DNA of 64,000 nt from Acidovorax sp. Leaf191 (GCF_001424425.1 NZ_LMPT01000001.1:236137-300136), one strand, 5' to 3'; positions 9,411 through 18,592 are shown, numbered from the stretch's first letter. Numbers and translations: made by a program. Notes: generated by a model from the letters alone, not told the origin.

Positions 9411-10610
9411 ATGCTGACCCTCCAAGACATCCGCGACGCCGCCACCCGCCTGCAGGGCCATGTGCTCGATACCCCTTGCGTGGAGTCCAAGACGCTCTCG
9501 CAGATCGTGGGGGCGCAGGTGTTCCTCAAGTTCGAGAACCTGCAGTTCACCGCGTCCTTCAAGGAGCGCGGCGCGTGCAACCGGCTCACGCTGCTGTCCG
9601 ACGAAGAGCGCGCCCGCGGCGTGGTGGCCATGAGCGCCGGCAACCACGCGCAGGGCGTGGCCTACCATGCGCAGCGCCTGGGGCTGCGCGCGGTGATCGT
9701 GATGCCGCGCTTCACGCCCGGCGTGAAGGTGGAGCGCACCCGCGGCTTCGGCGCCGAGGTCGTGCTGCATGGCGATACGCTGGAAGAAGCCCGCGCCCAT
9801 GCCTATGCGCTGGCCGATGCGCAGGGGCTGACCTTCGTGCACCCCTACGACGATGAAGGCGTGGCGGCCGGCCAGGGCACGCTGGGCCTGGAGATGCTGC
9901 AGGCCGTGCCCGACCTGGACACGCTGGTGATTGCGGTGGGCGGCGGCGGGCTGATCTCGGGCGTGGCGACGGCGGCCAAGGCCATCCAGCCCGGCATCGA
10001 GATCGTGGGCGTACAGACCACGCGCTTTCCGGCCATGGTGAATGCGGTCCAGGGCACCCGCCACCCGCAGGGCACCTCGACCATCGCCGAAGGCATCGCC
10101 GTGGGCACGCCCGGCAAGATCACGCAGGAGATCGTCAAGCGCCTGGTGGACGACCTGGTGCTGGTGGATGAGGGCGACATCGAGCAGGCCGTGCTGATGC
10201 TGCTGGAGATCGAGAAGACCCTGGTCGAAGGCGCGGGCGCTGCGGGCTTGGCCGCATTGTTGCGCTACCCCGAGCGCTTCAGGGGCAAGCGCGTGGGCCT
10301 GGTGCTGTGTGGCGGCAACATCGACCCGCTGCTGCTGGCCGCGATCATCGAGCGCGGCATGGTGCGGTCCGGCCGCCTGGCCCGCATCAAGGTCAGCGCG
10401 CGCGACGTGCCCGGCGTGCTGGCGCGCATCACGGCCACCGTGGCCGACGCGGGCGCCAACATCGAAGAGGTGCACCACCAGCGCGCCTTCACCATGCTGG
10501 CGGCGCAGAACGTGGAGATCGAACTGGTGCTGCAGACCCGGGGCAAGACGCACATCGACGACGTGCTGGGCCGCCTGCGCGAGGCGGGCATGGAGGCGGC
10601 GCTGATCTGA
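9411..10610 (+). CDS. ilvA: Threonine ammonia-lyase (catabolic-type layout, C-terminal ACT domain)
   Basis: A PLP enzyme that deaminates L-threonine (and serine) to 2-oxobutanoate, feeding isoleucine synthesis. The 399-residue product has the PLP lysine in SFKERGA (residues 45-51), the phosphate-binding loop GGGGLISG, and one ACT regulatory domain at the C terminus (VSARDVPGVLARITATVADAGANIEEV in outline). Length and the single ACT-like domain fit the shorter TdcB/IlvA1-type enzymes of betaproteobacteria rather than the 514-residue E. coli IlvA. Start chosen at ATG 9411, where homology begins. Whether it is biosynthetic or catabolic cannot be decided from sequence. Confidence 0.9.
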   Translation: MLTLQDIRDAATRLQGHVLDTPCVESKTLSQIVGAQVFLKFENLQFTASFKERGACNRLTLLSDEERARGVVAMSAGNHAQGVAYHAQRLGLRAVIVMPRFTPGVKVERTRGFGAEVVLHGDTLEEARAHAYALADAQGLTFVHPYDDEGVAAGQGTLGLEMLQAVPDLDTLVIAVGGGGLISGVATAAKAIQPGIEIVGVQTTRFPAMVNAVQGTRHPQGTSTIAEGIAVGTPGKITQEIVKRLVDDLVLVDEGDIEQAVLMLLEIEKTLVEGAGAAGLAALLRYPERFRGKRVGLVLCGGNIDPLLLAAIIERGMVRSGRLARIKVSARDVPGVLARITATVADAGANIEEVHHQRAFTMLAAQNVEIELVLQTRGKTHIDDVLGRLREAGMEAALI

Positions 10611-10680
10611 GAACCGGCCGGCGATGGGCAGGGTTTGCGCTGGCGTGATCGTCTGCGGCGCGGCGAACCGGTCCCGCCGT

Positions 10681-10709
10681 TTGGAGTGTGCGCCGCTCGC
10701 GGCTAGAAT
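10681..10709 (+). promoter_or_regulatory. Predicted sigma-70 promoter for the 49-residue membrane protein
   Basis: TTGGAG at 10681-10686 and TAGAAT at 10704-10709 are exactly 17 bases apart. Transcription would start near 10716, leaving a 25-base leader with GGAG seven bases before the ATG at 10741. Confidence 0.65.
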
Positions 10710-10740
10710 TGCGCAAGTTTTAAGCATCTGGAGCCGCCCC

Positions 10741-10890
10741 ATGTCCGAACACAACACCGCACACGCACCCGCCGAATCCCACCCCCACGACCCCGTGGAG
10801 AACGTGGTCCACGTGGCCCCGGTCGTGCTGCCCGTGGTGGGCGGCGTGCTGATCTTCCTGCTGGCGTTCATCGCCGTGTACATGGCCTGA
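10741..10890 (+). CDS. 49-residue single-span membrane protein
   Basis: A tiny protein with a His/Pro-rich N terminus ([20 protein letters not shown]) and one strong C-terminal transmembrane helix from about residue 26 ([25 protein letters not shown]). The five histidines could bind metal. It has its own promoter, ribosome site and terminator, so it is a real, independently expressed gene. I recall similar short proteins in Comamonadaceae, with no known function. Confidence 0.75.
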   Translation: MSEHNTAHAPAESHPHDPVENVVHVAPVVLPVVGGVLIFLLAFIAVYMA

Positions 10891-10910
10891 GCCACCGGAA
10901 CATCGCCACA

Positions 10911-10936
10911 AGCCCCGCGCTGCGGGGCTTTTTTTT
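10911..10936 (+). terminator. Intrinsic terminator
   Basis: AGCCCCGC/GCGGGGCT stem with a very short loop, followed by eight T residues; ends the 49-residue gene just before queC. Confidence 0.9.
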
Positions 10937-10957
10937 GCCCTCGCCAGGAGCCTTGCC

Positions 10958-11665
10958 ATGCGACCCGGACACGCCCTCGTTCTTTTCTCCGGTGGACAGG
11001 ACTCCACCACCTGCCTGGCCTGGACGCTCACCCAGTTCGCCCATGTGGAGACCATCGGCTTCGACTACGGCCAGCGCCACCATGTGGAGCTGCAGGCGCG
11101 CCAGACGGTGCTGGCGCAGATGCGCGAGCGTTTTCCGCAGTGGCGCGAGCGCCTCGGCGAGGATCACATGCTCGACCTGGCCGTGCTGGGCCACATCAGC
11201 GACACCGCGCTGACCAGCGATGCCGAGATCCAGATGACGGCCGCCGGGCTGCCCAACACCTTCGTGCCCGGCCGCAACCTGCTGTTCTTCAACCTGGCGG
11301 CTGCGGTGGGCTACCGCCGCGGCCTGCACACCCTGGTGGGCGGCATGTGCGAGACCGATTTTTCAGGCTACCCCGACTGCCGCGACGACACGCTCAAGGC
11401 CCTGCAGGTGGCCGTGTCGCTGGGCATGGGGCAGCGCTTCACGTTCGACACGCCGCTCATGTGGCTGGACAAGGCCGACACCTGGGAGCTGGCCCGCACC
11501 CTGGGTGGGGACGCGCTGGTGGACCTGATCATCACCGAGTCGCACACCTGCTACCACGGCGTGCGCGGCACGCTGCATGCCTGGGGGCATGGCTGCGGCA
11601 CCTGCCCCGCCTGCGAATTGCGCAAGGCCGGGTACGAGCGCTGGAGTGGACAGAAGACCCCCTGA
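10958..11665 (+). CDS. queC: 7-cyano-7-deazaguanine synthase QueC
   Basis: QueC turns 7-carboxy-7-deazaguanine into preQ0 with ATP and ammonia, a step toward queuosine in tRNA. The 235-residue product has the PP-loop [14 protein letters not shown] at residues 8-21 and the C-terminal zinc site CYHG...[10 protein letters not shown]. The other que genes are not in this window. The ATG at 10958 follows an AGGAGC ribosome site. Together with trhP and ttcA it makes three tRNA-modification genes within 12 kb, though not one operon. Confidence 0.95.
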   Translation: MRPGHALVLFSGGQDSTTCLAWTLTQFAHVETIGFDYGQRHHVELQARQTVLAQMRERFPQWRERLGEDHMLDLAVLGHISDTALTSDAEIQMTAAGLPNTFVPGRNLLFFNLAAAVGYRRGLHTLVGGMCETDFSGYPDCRDDTLKALQVAVSLGMGQRFTFDTPLMWLDKADTWELARTLGGDALVDLIITESHTCYHGVRGTLHAWGHGCGTCPACELRKAGYERWSGQKTP

Positions 11666-11714
11666 GTCGCCTGCGGCGCATCGGTGGCGCGCGTCAAAGG
11701 GCGGCCTCCGGTGC

Positions 11715-11753
11715 CTGTCCACGCCTGTGCAGGCAGGCTCGGAGCCGCGGGCC
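11715..11753. repeat. GC-rich dispersed repeat, copy A
   Basis: Shares GGCTCGGAGCCGCGG and the flanking GTCCA-GCCTG-GCA pattern with 52562-52600. Both copies lie between genes, just downstream of a plus-strand stop codon. Confidence 0.6.
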
Positions 11754-12000
11754 TGCGCCGCCGAAGGGGCGCATCCGCAGTGACCTGGCTGCCAGCTCCA
11801 CGGGGACACTGGCGTCGCGCGCGCCGGTTTGTGGCCGCATAACCCCATGCATTTTTTGCATAATTTTGGGGCGAGTCTGACAGACAAGTCGGCAGCAGAT
11901 TCATAAAATTGACATCCCAGCCGACCCGCGGACTCCGTGGAATAGCCGCCACACCGTGGGGCTGACCCCTGCGCCCGCCCGCCGACTGAGCACGAAAGCC

Positions 12001-12081
12001 GTTTTTTCAAAGGCAGCGCTCAGCATCGCACCTGCGCCAGGCCTTGCCGCGTACCACCGGGTTCGCTTCCTTTGAAAAAAC
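12001..12081. promoter_or_regulatory. Inverted repeat in the pckG leader
   Basis: The 13-bp arm GTTTTTTCAAAGG (12001-12013) is matched perfectly by its complement at 12069-12081, with a 55-base loop. The right arm ends 25 bases before the pckG ATG, so folding of the leader could affect ribosome access or early termination (the second arm is followed by TGTTTTTTAA). Confidence 0.55.
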
Positions 12082-12106
12082 TGTTTTTTAACTTAGGAAG
12101 CTCCCG

Positions 12107-13978
12107 ATGAACGCACCCACCATGCAGGGCCTGAATCTCAACGCCCCCACCTACGTGAAGAACGCCCGGCTGCTCGCCTGGGTGGCCGACATGGCCGCCC
12201 TGTGCAAGCCCGAAAGCATTTACTGGTGCGATGGCACGAAGGAAGAGTACGACCGCCTGTGCCAGCAGCTGGTCGATGCCGGCACCTTCAAGAAGCTCAA
12301 CCCCGCCAAGCGCCCTGGCAGCTTCCTGGCCTGGTCCGACCCGTCGGACGTGGCCCGCGTGGAAGACCGCACCTACATCTGCTCGGCCGCCAAGGAAGAC
12401 GCCGGCCCCACCAACAACTGGATGGCCCCCGCCGAGATGCGCGCCACGCTGCAGCCCCTGTTCGACGGCTGCATGAAGGGCCGCACCATGTACGTGGTGC
12501 CTTTCAGCATGGGCCCGCTGGGCAGCCACATCGCCCACATCGGCGTGGAGCTGACCGACAGCGCCTACGTGGCCGTGAACCAGCGCCTGATGACCCGCAT
12601 GGGCAAGGCCGTGTACGACGTGCTGGGTGTGGAAGGCGAGTTCGTGCCCTGCATGCACACCGTGGGCGCCCCCCTGGCCGACGGCGAGAAGGACACCACG
12701 AGCTGGCCCTGCAACCCCAAGGTCAAGTACATCGTGCACTACCCCGAAACGCGCGAGATCTGGTCGTACGGCTCGGGCTACGGCGGCAACGCGTTGCTGG
12801 GCAAGAAGTGCCTGGCCCTGCGCATCGCATCGACCATGGGCCGCGACCAGGGCTGGCTGGCCGAGCACATGCTCATCCTGGGCGTGACCAACCCCGCCGG
12901 CAAGAAGTACCACGTGGCTGCGGCCTTCCCCAGCGCCTGCGGCAAGACCAACTTCTCGATGCTGGTGCCGCCCGAGGCAGGCTTTGCCGGCTGGAAGGTC
13001 ACCACCATCGGTGACGACATCGCCTGGATCAAGCCCAACGCCGACGGCAAGATGGTCGCCATCAATCCCGAAGCCGGCTACTTCGGCGTGGCCCCCGGCA
13101 CCAACATGCACACCAACCCCAACTGCATGAAGAGCCTGGACAAGGACGTGATCTTCACCAACGTGGCCCTCACGGACGACGGCGACGTGTGGTGGGAAGG
13201 CATGGAAAAGGACACCGGCAAGCTCCCGGACCACCTGATCGACTGGCAAGGCAAGGACTGGACGCCCCAGATCGCCAAGGAAACCGGCGCCAAGGCCGCC
13301 CACCCCAACTCCCGCTTCACGGTGGCTGCCGCCAACAACCCCGCGCTCGATGCGCAGTGGGACGACGCCAACGGCGTGGCGATCGACGCGTTCATCTTCG
13401 GCGGCCGCCGCTCCACCACAGTGCCCCTGGTGACGGAAGCCCGCACCTGGACGGAAGGCGTGTACATGGCCGCGACCATGGGCTCGGAGACCACCGCCGC
13501 CGCCTTCGGCGCCCAGGGCGTGGTGCGCCGCGACCCGTTCGCCATGCTGCCGTTCTGCGGCTACAACATGAGCGACTACTTCCAGCACTGGCTCGACATG
13601 GAAGGCAAGATCGCCGCCACCGGCAAGCCGCTGCCCAAGGTCTTCTGCGTGAACTGGTTCCGCAAGGACGAGGCCGGCAAGTTCGTCTGGCCCGGTTACG
13701 GCGACAACATGCGCGTGCTCAAGTGGATGATCGACCGCATCGAAGGCACGGCCCAGGGCACGGAGACGATGTTCGGTGTGGCACCCCAGTACGCCGAGAT
13801 CAACTGGACAGGCATCGACTTCAACGCCCAGCAGTTCGAAGCCGTGACGCACATCGACAAGGCCGCCTGGGCCGAGGAGTTCAAGCTGCACGACGCGCAT
13901 TTCGAGCAACTGGCGTACCACCTGCCCAAGGCGCTGCTCGATACCAAGGCCGCACTGGAAAAGCGCCTCGCGGCTTGA
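12107..13978 (+). CDS. pckG: Phosphoenolpyruvate carboxykinase (GTP)
   Basis: Converts oxaloacetate and GTP to PEP and CO2, the first step of gluconeogenesis from organic acids. At 623 residues it is full length for the GTP-dependent family. It has the nucleotide-binding kinase loop [14 protein letters not shown] near residue 280, the metal/GTP segments GDDIAWIK and YFGVAPGTN, and [10 protein letters not shown] near residue 430. The ATG at 12107 follows TAGGAAG. The gene stands alone between a structured leader and a strong terminator. High use of NNC/NNG codons suggests high expression. Confidence 0.97.
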   Translation: MNAPTMQGLNLNAPTYVKNARLLAWVADMAALCKPESIYWCDGTKEEYDRLCQQLVDAGTFKKLNPAKRPGSFLAWSDPSDVARVEDRTYICSAAKEDAGPTNNWMAPAEMRATLQPLFDGCMKGRTMYVVPFSMGPLGSHIAHIGVELTDSAYVAVNQRLMTRMGKAVYDVLGVEGEFVPCMHTVGAPLADGEKDTTSWPCNPKVKYIVHYPETREIWSYGSGYGGNALLGKKCLALRIASTMGRDQGWLAEHMLILGVTNPAGKKYHVAAAFPSACGKTNFSMLVPPEAGFAGWKVTTIGDDIAWIKPNADGKMVAINPEAGYFGVAPGTNMHTNPNCMKSLDKDVIFTNVALTDDGDVWWEGMEKDTGKLPDHLIDWQGKDWTPQIAKETGAKAAHPNSRFTVAAANNPALDAQWDDANGVAIDAFIFGGRRSTTVPLVTEARTWTEGVYMAATMGSETTAAAFGAQGVVRRDPFAMLPFCGYNMSDYFQHWLDMEGKIAATGKPLPKVFCVNWFRKDEAGKFVWPGYGDNMRVLKWMIDRIEGTAQGTETMFGVAPQYAEINWTGIDFNAQQFEAVTHIDKAAWAEEFKLHDAHFEQLAYHLPKALLDTKAALEKRLAA

Positions 13979-14023
13979 CCCGGTAGCCTGCCCGGCCCCG
14001 CAGCCGGGTCAGCCCCGCCCCTG

Positions 14024-14058
14024 AAAACCGCCCCGTCTGGTGACCGGGCGGTTTTTTT
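14024..14058 (+). terminator. Intrinsic terminator of pckG
   Basis: AAAACCGCCC pairs with GGGCGGTTTT, followed by more T residues. Confidence 0.9.
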
Positions 14059-14115
14059 GACGCCTGCCTTTGCCGCATGTACCTCGGGCGCGTGCCGCGC
14101 CAAGCCTCGGGGCAC

Positions 14116-14147
14116 AAAAAAAGCCGTGGCGCGAACGCCACGGCTTT
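14116..14147 (-). terminator. Intrinsic terminator of the 146-residue membrane protein gene
   Basis: A perfect 12-bp stem (AAAGCCGTGGCG) with a CGAA loop. The run of A at 14116-14122 makes the T-tract on the minus strand. Back to back with the pckG terminator. Confidence 0.88.
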
Positions 14148-14191
14148 CAAAGTAGTTCGGCGGATCGTGCGGCCTGGCCGCACGGTCCATC

Positions 14192-14632
14192 TCAGTAGTA
14201 CTTGCGGATGTCGCTCACCGTGGCGATGCCCATGGCGTGGTTCAGTTCAGCCATGATGCGGGGATCCTTCATGGCGACTTGCCAGGTGCGCTCGTCTTCG
14301 GCAGCGCGGCGGCGGTTTTCGGTGAAGGCCTTGCCAGCCACGCGCAGGACAGCGCTGGCGCGGCGGGCTGGCGACGTCAGCAGGGCCAGGGCGGCGAAGG
14401 CGACGAGCCACAGCACCATCCAGGCAGCCAGCAGGTGGCCTTCAGTCCAGGTGTCGACCACCTGGTGGGCCACCACCAGCAGTGCGGACACCACGGCAGC
14501 CAGCAGGAGGGTGGCAGCGCCACGGGCGCCGTCAAATTGGGTGGCAGCGCGCTTCAGGGCAGCGGCGGCATTTTCGGCGCGTACAACGCCAAGGTGTTCG
14601 GTGGGGTAGTCAACGTGTGCGAAGGTGGTCAT
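14192..14632 (-). CDS. Membrane protein of unknown function
   Basis: A 146-residue protein with two predicted transmembrane helices, about residues 40-58 (AATLLLAAVVSALLVVAHQVV) and 69-86 (AAWMVLWLVAFAALALLTS), then a charged cytoplasmic tail with DERTWQVAMKDPRIMAELNHAM and the terminal DIRKYY. It has its own terminator and a promoter region shared with the divergent LysR gene. The family is unknown to me. Regulation by the neighbouring LysR protein is a reasonable guess from the divergent layout. Confidence 0.75.
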   Translation of the reverse strand: MTTFAHVDYPTEHLGVVRAENAAAALKRAATQFDGARGAATLLLAAVVSALLVVAHQVVDTWTEGHLLAAWMVLWLVAFAALALLTSPARRASAVLRVAGKAFTENRRRAAEDERTWQVAMKDPRIMAELNHAMGIATVSDIRKYY

Positions 14633-14688
14633 TTCGGTTTCCCTTTTCTAACGCTTGTGGCGTGATTGCCGGGCGATGGGGTGATATT

Positions 14689-14726
14689 AGGGTTTACCCT
14701 TTCAGCATTCAAGTTTATATTTTGAA
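14689..14726. promoter_or_regulatory. Operator-like palindromes in the divergent LysR promoter region
   Basis: AGGGTTTACCCT (14689-14700, 5-bp arms) is followed by TTCAA-N9-TTGAA (14708-14726), which contains the T-N11-A pattern of LysR-type sites. The region is much more AT-rich than the flanking genes. Confidence 0.5.
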
Positions 14727-14769
14727 TCATGGATATTCACATTGGTGATAATTGCTGGCAGGCAAAGCC

Positions 14770-15729
14770 ATGACACCTTTGAACTTCCGCTCGCTGGACC
14801 TCAACTTGTTGCGTGTTTTCGACGAGGTGATGGCCGAGCGCAGCCTGACGCGCGCCGCCCACAAGCTGTCCATCACCCAGCCCGCCGTGAGCAACGCGAT
14901 GCGCCGCCTACGGGACGTGGTGGGCGACGAGCTGGTGGTGCGCAGCGGCCAGGGGGTGGAGCCCACCGCGCGTGCGCTGGCGCTGTGGCCCCCGGTGCGC
15001 GAGGCGCTGGCGCAGCTGCAGGAGTCCTTTTCGCCCGGGCGGTTCGACCCTGCCACGGCCGAATCCACCTTCGTGCTGGCCATGGCCGACGCCACCGCGG
15101 CCACGCTGGTGCCGGCGCTGGTCGAGATCATCGAGCGCGAGGCGCCCGGCATCGCCATCCGCGTGCTGCCCCTGACCACGCGTGACCCGCGGCGCCTGCT
15201 CGATGACGAGGCGGCCGACATGGCCGTGGGCTACTTCCCCGCCGTGCTGGCGGACCTGACGGCACGCGCCCAGTCGGGCGATGCGGTGGCTTTCGAGAGC
15301 CGGCGTCTGTACGACGGCGAATACGTGTGCGTGATGCGCCAGGGCCACCCGCTGGCCACCGCGCCCCTGACGCTGGACGCCTACTGCGAGGCCCGCCACA
15401 TGCTGGTGAGCTTCTCGGGCCGGCCGTTCGGCTTCATTGACGAGGCCCTGGCGTCGCTGGGGCGCGAGCGCAAGGTGGTAATCACCGTCAACCAGTTCTT
15501 CACGGCCGGACGGGTGGTGTCGGGCTCGGACCTGCTCACCGTGCTGCCGCGCCACTTCGTTCCGGTGACGGGCATTGCCGATGCGCTGGTGCAGCGCACC
15601 CTGCCGCTGGACGTGCCGCCCGTGCACGTGGATGCGCTGTGGCGCCGCCGCAGCGCCCAGCAGACTGCCATGACGTGGCTGCTGCAGGCCCTGGCCCGGT
15701 CGGCCCGGCGGACCTTCCCCGAAGCCTGA
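14770..15729 (+). CDS. LysR-family transcriptional regulator
   Basis: A 319-residue protein with an N-terminal winged helix-turn-helix (LDLNLLRVFDEVMAERSLTRAA, then ITQPAVSNAMRRLRDVVGDELVVR), followed by an effector-binding domain of the NodD/NahR-like group. The ATG at 14770 fits the family start MTPLNFRSLDLNLL. It is divergent from the 146-residue membrane protein gene, its most likely target. The ligand cannot be read from sequence. Confidence 0.92.
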   Translation: MTPLNFRSLDLNLLRVFDEVMAERSLTRAAHKLSITQPAVSNAMRRLRDVVGDELVVRSGQGVEPTARALALWPPVREALAQLQESFSPGRFDPATAESTFVLAMADATAATLVPALVEIIEREAPGIAIRVLPLTTRDPRRLLDDEAADMAVGYFPAVLADLTARAQSGDAVAFESRRLYDGEYVCVMRQGHPLATAPLTLDAYCEARHMLVSFSGRPFGFIDEALASLGRERKVVITVNQFFTAGRVVSGSDLLTVLPRHFVPVTGIADALVQRTLPLDVPPVHVDALWRRRSAQQTAMTWLLQALARSARRTFPEA

Positions 15730-15761
15730 GCCCCAGCGCGAGGACGTAGACTGCCCGGTCC

Positions 15762-16607
15762 ATGAAGATTCAACTGCTGTCCGACCTGCACCTGGAGGTC
15801 CACCCCCATTTCAAGCCCGAACCTGCGCCCGGTGCCGACGTGCTGGTGCTGGCCGGGGACGTGGGCTCCTACCAGACCGGCTCCCTGCTGGCCGACGACG
15901 ACTTCGGCTTGGCGCGCTTTTCACCCTTGCCCCAGTACGCGGGCTGGCCCACGCCGGTGCTCTTCGTACCCGGCAACCACGAGTACGACGCGCAGGATTT
16001 CGACGAAGCCCACGCCCGCCTGCGCCGCACCTGCGAGCGGCTGGGCATTGTGTGGCTGGAGCGTGAAACGCTGACACTGCAGGGCGTGCGCTTTGTCGGC
16101 GCCACGCTCTGGAGCGACTTCGACGCCCTGGCCGACCATGAAGGCACGACCGACATCACCCGCCGCCTGAAGCACCGCGACAAGGCCTTCCGCGCCGCAA
16201 ACTTCTACCTGCGCAAGACGGGCGGCACGCGCCAGGGCGAGCCCTTTTTGGCAGAGTCCATGCGCGAGGAAGCCCTGGCCAGCCAGGCCTGGCTCACGGC
16301 GGCACTGGCCACGCCCTTCGACGGCCCCACGGTGGTGGTCACGCACTTCGCGCCCAGCCTGAAAAGCGCCGACCCGCGCTACGGCCTGGTGCCAGGCACC
16401 GCAGGCTTTTGCAATGCGCTCGATGCCCTGTTGCCCCAGGCCCAGCTCTGGCTGCACGGGCACCTGCACGCCCCCAGCGACTACCTGGTGCGGGGCGTGC
16501 GCGACAACGGGCGGCCCTGGCAGTGCCGCGTGGTGGCCAACCCGCTGGGCTATGCCCGCAAGGGCGAGCAGGCTGCGTTCGAGCCGCATTTTTGCGTCAC
16601 CGTATGA
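15762..16607 (+). CDS. Calcineurin-like metallophosphoesterase
   Basis: The 281-residue product has the metal-binding motifs of this superfamily in order: LLSDLHLE at the N terminus, LVLAGDVG near residue 29, VPGNHEYD near residue 68, VVVTHFAPS near residue 190 and WLHGHLH near residue 230. It is a cytoplasmic phosphatase or phosphodiesterase acting with two metal ions; the substrate is unknown. The gene starts 32 bases after the LysR stop and may be cotranscribed with it. Confidence 0.88.
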   Translation: MKIQLLSDLHLEVHPHFKPEPAPGADVLVLAGDVGSYQTGSLLADDDFGLARFSPLPQYAGWPTPVLFVPGNHEYDAQDFDEAHARLRRTCERLGIVWLERETLTLQGVRFVGATLWSDFDALADHEGTTDITRRLKHRDKAFRAANFYLRKTGGTRQGEPFLAESMREEALASQAWLTAALATPFDGPTVVVTHFAPSLKSADPRYGLVPGTAGFCNALDALLPQAQLWLHGHLHAPSDYLVRGVRDNGRPWQCRVVANPLGYARKGEQAAFEPHFCVTV

Positions 16608-16723
16608 TGGGCTTGACGGTGCCACGAGGCACCGCCAGCGCAGGAGAAAAAGCATGACCCAAGTCAAGACAACAGAAGTCCCCGCGCAGTAGTCTGACCC
16701 CATCCCTTTTTCTGGAGCACCTC

Positions 16724-17146
16724 ATGAACATCCTGCTTGCTGTCGACGGCAGCGCGTACACCAAGAAAATGCTGGCCTACCTCGCCACCCACGAGGAACT
16801 GCTCAGCGGCAACCACCAGTACACCGTGCTCACCGTGCAGGCCCCGCTGCCCGCCCGCGCACGCTCCGCGCTGGGCAAGGACGTGGTGGACAACTACCAC
16901 GCCGAAGAAGCCGAGAAAGTCCTCGCCCCCGTGTGCAAGTTCCTCGGCCGCCACGGTATCGATGCCAAGCGCAGCGTCAAGGTGGGCGCGGTCGGCGAGT
17001 CCATCGCCAAGGTCGCGGACTCGGGCAAGTTCGACCTGCTGGTGATGGGCTCCCACGGCCACGGCGCGCTGGCCACGCTGGTGATGGGCTCGGTGACCAC
17101 CCAGGTGCTGGCGCACAGCAAGGTGCCGGTGCTCCTGGTGCGCTGA
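16724..17146 (+). CDS. Universal stress protein (UspA family)
   Basis: A 140-residue single USP domain: [17 protein letters not shown] at the N terminus and the ATP-binding signature [21 protein letters not shown] (G-2x-G-9x-G-S/T) near residue 109, so this is the ATP-binding type. Such proteins help survival under starvation and oxidative stress. It has its own ribosome site and terminator. Confidence 0.93.
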   Translation: MNILLAVDGSAYTKKMLAYLATHEELLSGNHQYTVLTVQAPLPARARSALGKDVVDNYHAEEAEKVLAPVCKFLGRHGIDAKRSVKVGAVGESIAKVADSGKFDLLVMGSHGHGALATLVMGSVTTQVLAHSKVPVLLVR

Positions 17147-17163
17147 GCTTCCGCGCCCAACGC

Positions 17164-17188
17164 AGCCCCGCCCTGGCGGGGCTTTTTT
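17164..17188 (+). terminator. Intrinsic terminator of the USP gene
   Basis: AGCCCCGCC/GGCGGGGCT stem with a two-base loop, then six T residues. Confidence 0.9.
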
Positions 17189-17201
17189 GTGTCCAAATTT
17201 T

Positions 17202-17250
17202 ACCAATCGGTCATTGAATAACCAATTGGTTTACTTTGAGACCAATTGGT
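17202..17250. promoter_or_regulatory. Three operator-like boxes upstream of the fasciclin gene
   Basis: ACCAATCGGT (17202-17211) and two perfect palindromes ACCAATTGGT (17221-17230 and 17241-17250) lie 19 and 20 bases apart, about two helical turns, on one DNA face. A weak promoter (TTGGTT 17226-17231, TATACA 17251-17256) overlaps the last two boxes, so binding should repress. The TetR gene beyond the fasciclin gene is a candidate binder. Confidence 0.6.
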
Positions 17251-17312
17251 TATACAGTCGCGCCACGCCCATCTTGGCGTGTCATTTCCATCGAAACCGA
17301 GAGGAACGACCC

Positions 17313-17768
17313 ATGAAGAAGACCTTGATCGCAATCGCCCTGACTGCTGGCGCCACCTTCAGCGCCATGGCGCAGGACATCGTTGATACCGCCGTGAAGG
17401 CCGGCAACTTCAAGACGCTGGTCGCAGCCGTGCAGGCAGCCGGGCTGGTGGACACCCTGAAGGGCCCGGGCCCGTTCACGGTGTTCGCGCCCACCGACGA
17501 AGCATTCGCCAAGATTCCCAAGGCTACCCTGGACAGCCTGCTGGCCGACAAGGCCGCATTGACCAAGGTGCTGACCTACCACGTCGTGCCCGGCAAGGTC
17601 ATGGCCAAGGATGTGAAGGCCGGCAAGGTCAAGACCGTGCAGGGCCAGGAACTCACCGTGTCCACCAGCATGGGCGTGATGGTCGACCAGTCCAAGGTCA
17701 TCGCGACCGACGTGCCGGCCAGCAACGGCGTAATCCACGCCATCGACACCGTGCTCATGCCCAAGTGA
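17313..17768 (+). CDS. Secreted fasciclin-domain protein
   Basis: A 151-residue protein: signal peptide [20 protein letters not shown], then one fasciclin (FAS1) domain from [19 protein letters not shown] through [17 protein letters not shown] to the H-box [12 protein letters not shown] and the C-terminal [11 protein letters not shown]. Such small FAS1 proteins are periplasmic or surface adhesion-type proteins. The ATG at 17313 follows GAGGAACGACCC. The operator boxes upstream imply tight control. Confidence 0.92.
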   Translation: MKKTLIAIALTAGATFSAMAQDIVDTAVKAGNFKTLVAAVQAAGLVDTLKGPGPFTVFAPTDEAFAKIPKATLDSLLADKAALTKVLTYHVVPGKVMAKDVKAGKVKTVQGQELTVSTSMGVMVDQSKVIATDVPASNGVIHAIDTVLMPK

Positions 17769-17810
17769 CCACCCCGAGGGCTGGCCTGCCATCGGGGCCA
17801 GCCACGCAGC

Positions 17811-17838
17811 AAAAAGCCCGGCAAGCCGGGCTTTTTTT
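17811..17838 (+). terminator. Intrinsic terminator of the fasciclin gene
   Basis: AAAGCCCGGC/GCCGGGCTTT with a two-base loop and a T-tract. The A-run on the left can also serve the convergent TetR gene. Confidence 0.9.
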
Positions 17839-17855
17839 CGTCGATGCGGGGCGTC

Positions 17856-18479
17856 TCAGCGTGCCGCCAGCCCTTCGAAGCAGGTGCGCACCACCAGGTC
17901 GATGATCTCGGCGTCCGAATACTGGCCGCCTTCCTTGAGGAAGCTCACCACCGGGTCGCAGGCGCGGGCGTACAGCGTGTAGAGCACCACCAGCGGCGGC
18001 AGCGTGGGGTTGATCAGGCCCTGCGACTGGGCCACGGTGATCCACTCGCCGATCTGATCGCTCACGGTGACCAGGCCGTCGAGGTAGTCCTTGTTGGCCA
18101 TCAGCACCGCGCGCAGCGTGGAGTTGCGGCTGGGCAGCAGCGGCATTTCGTTGGTCAGCAGGCGCTCCAGCGACCAGCGCACCAGCGCCTGCAGCTTCTC
18201 CACCGGCGGCATCTCCTGCGGGAGGCTGGCCAGGTAGGCCTTCACCCGCCCCAGGATCTGCACCATGGCGGCGCTGCACAGCTCTTCCTTGCTGCAGAAA
18301 TGCTTGTACAGGCTGGCCTTGGCGATGCCCACGGCGTTGGCCACGTCGTCCATGGTCATGGCGTCGAAGGCTTTTTCGCCGAGCAGCTGGCAGGTGGAGC
18401 GCAGGATGGCTTCCTCGCGGGCCTGGTGCATCTGCTCCTTGAACGACGGTTTGGTGGGCTGCGTTTGCATGCCGTCCAT
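17856..18479 (-). CDS. TetR/AcrR-family transcriptional regulator
   Basis: The 207-residue product has the helix-turn-helix in its first 60 residues (AILRSTCQLLGEKAFDAMTMDDVANAVGIAKASLYKHF in outline) and a TetR-type C-terminal helical domain. Start chosen at ATG 18479 (MDGMQTQPTKPSFKEQM); an in-frame ATG at 18524 would add 15 residues that do not look conserved. It is convergent with the fasciclin gene, whose promoter carries three TetR-size palindromes, so it is the best local candidate for that repressor. Confidence 0.88.
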   Translation of the reverse strand: MDGMQTQPTKPSFKEQMHQAREEAILRSTCQLLGEKAFDAMTMDDVANAVGIAKASLYKHFCSKEELCSAAMVQILGRVKAYLASLPQEMPPVEKLQALVRWSLERLLTNEMPLLPSRNSTLRAVLMANKDYLDGLVTVSDQIGEWITVAQSQGLINPTLPPLVVLYTLYARACDPVVSFLKEGGQYSDAEIIDLVVRTCFEGLAAR

Positions 18480-18592
18480 TTTATACATTCCGGTAGAAAA
18501 ATAAATGACCAAGTTGCAATGCAACTACGTCGTTCACGACATAACCGGCATCGCAAGGCCGGCAACCGGGCACCGCAGCCTCCCCTCCGCCG

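Larger units (their letters stand above)
11666..12106. other. Intergenic region between queC and pckG with dispersed repeat and leader hairpin
   Basis: No gene is visible in these 441 bases. The first 100 hold a GC-rich repeat related to 52562-52600 (core CGGAGCCGCGG at 11739-11749). After it comes an AT-richer part (GCATAATTTT near 11858; TTGACA at 11909-11914 but no matching -10), then the inverted repeat of the pckG leader listed separately. Confidence 0.6.

Noticed and set aside
12020-13921. 633-residue minus-strand frame across pckG
   Set aside because: Antisense shadow of the full-length PEP carboxykinase; no family motifs or ribosome site.
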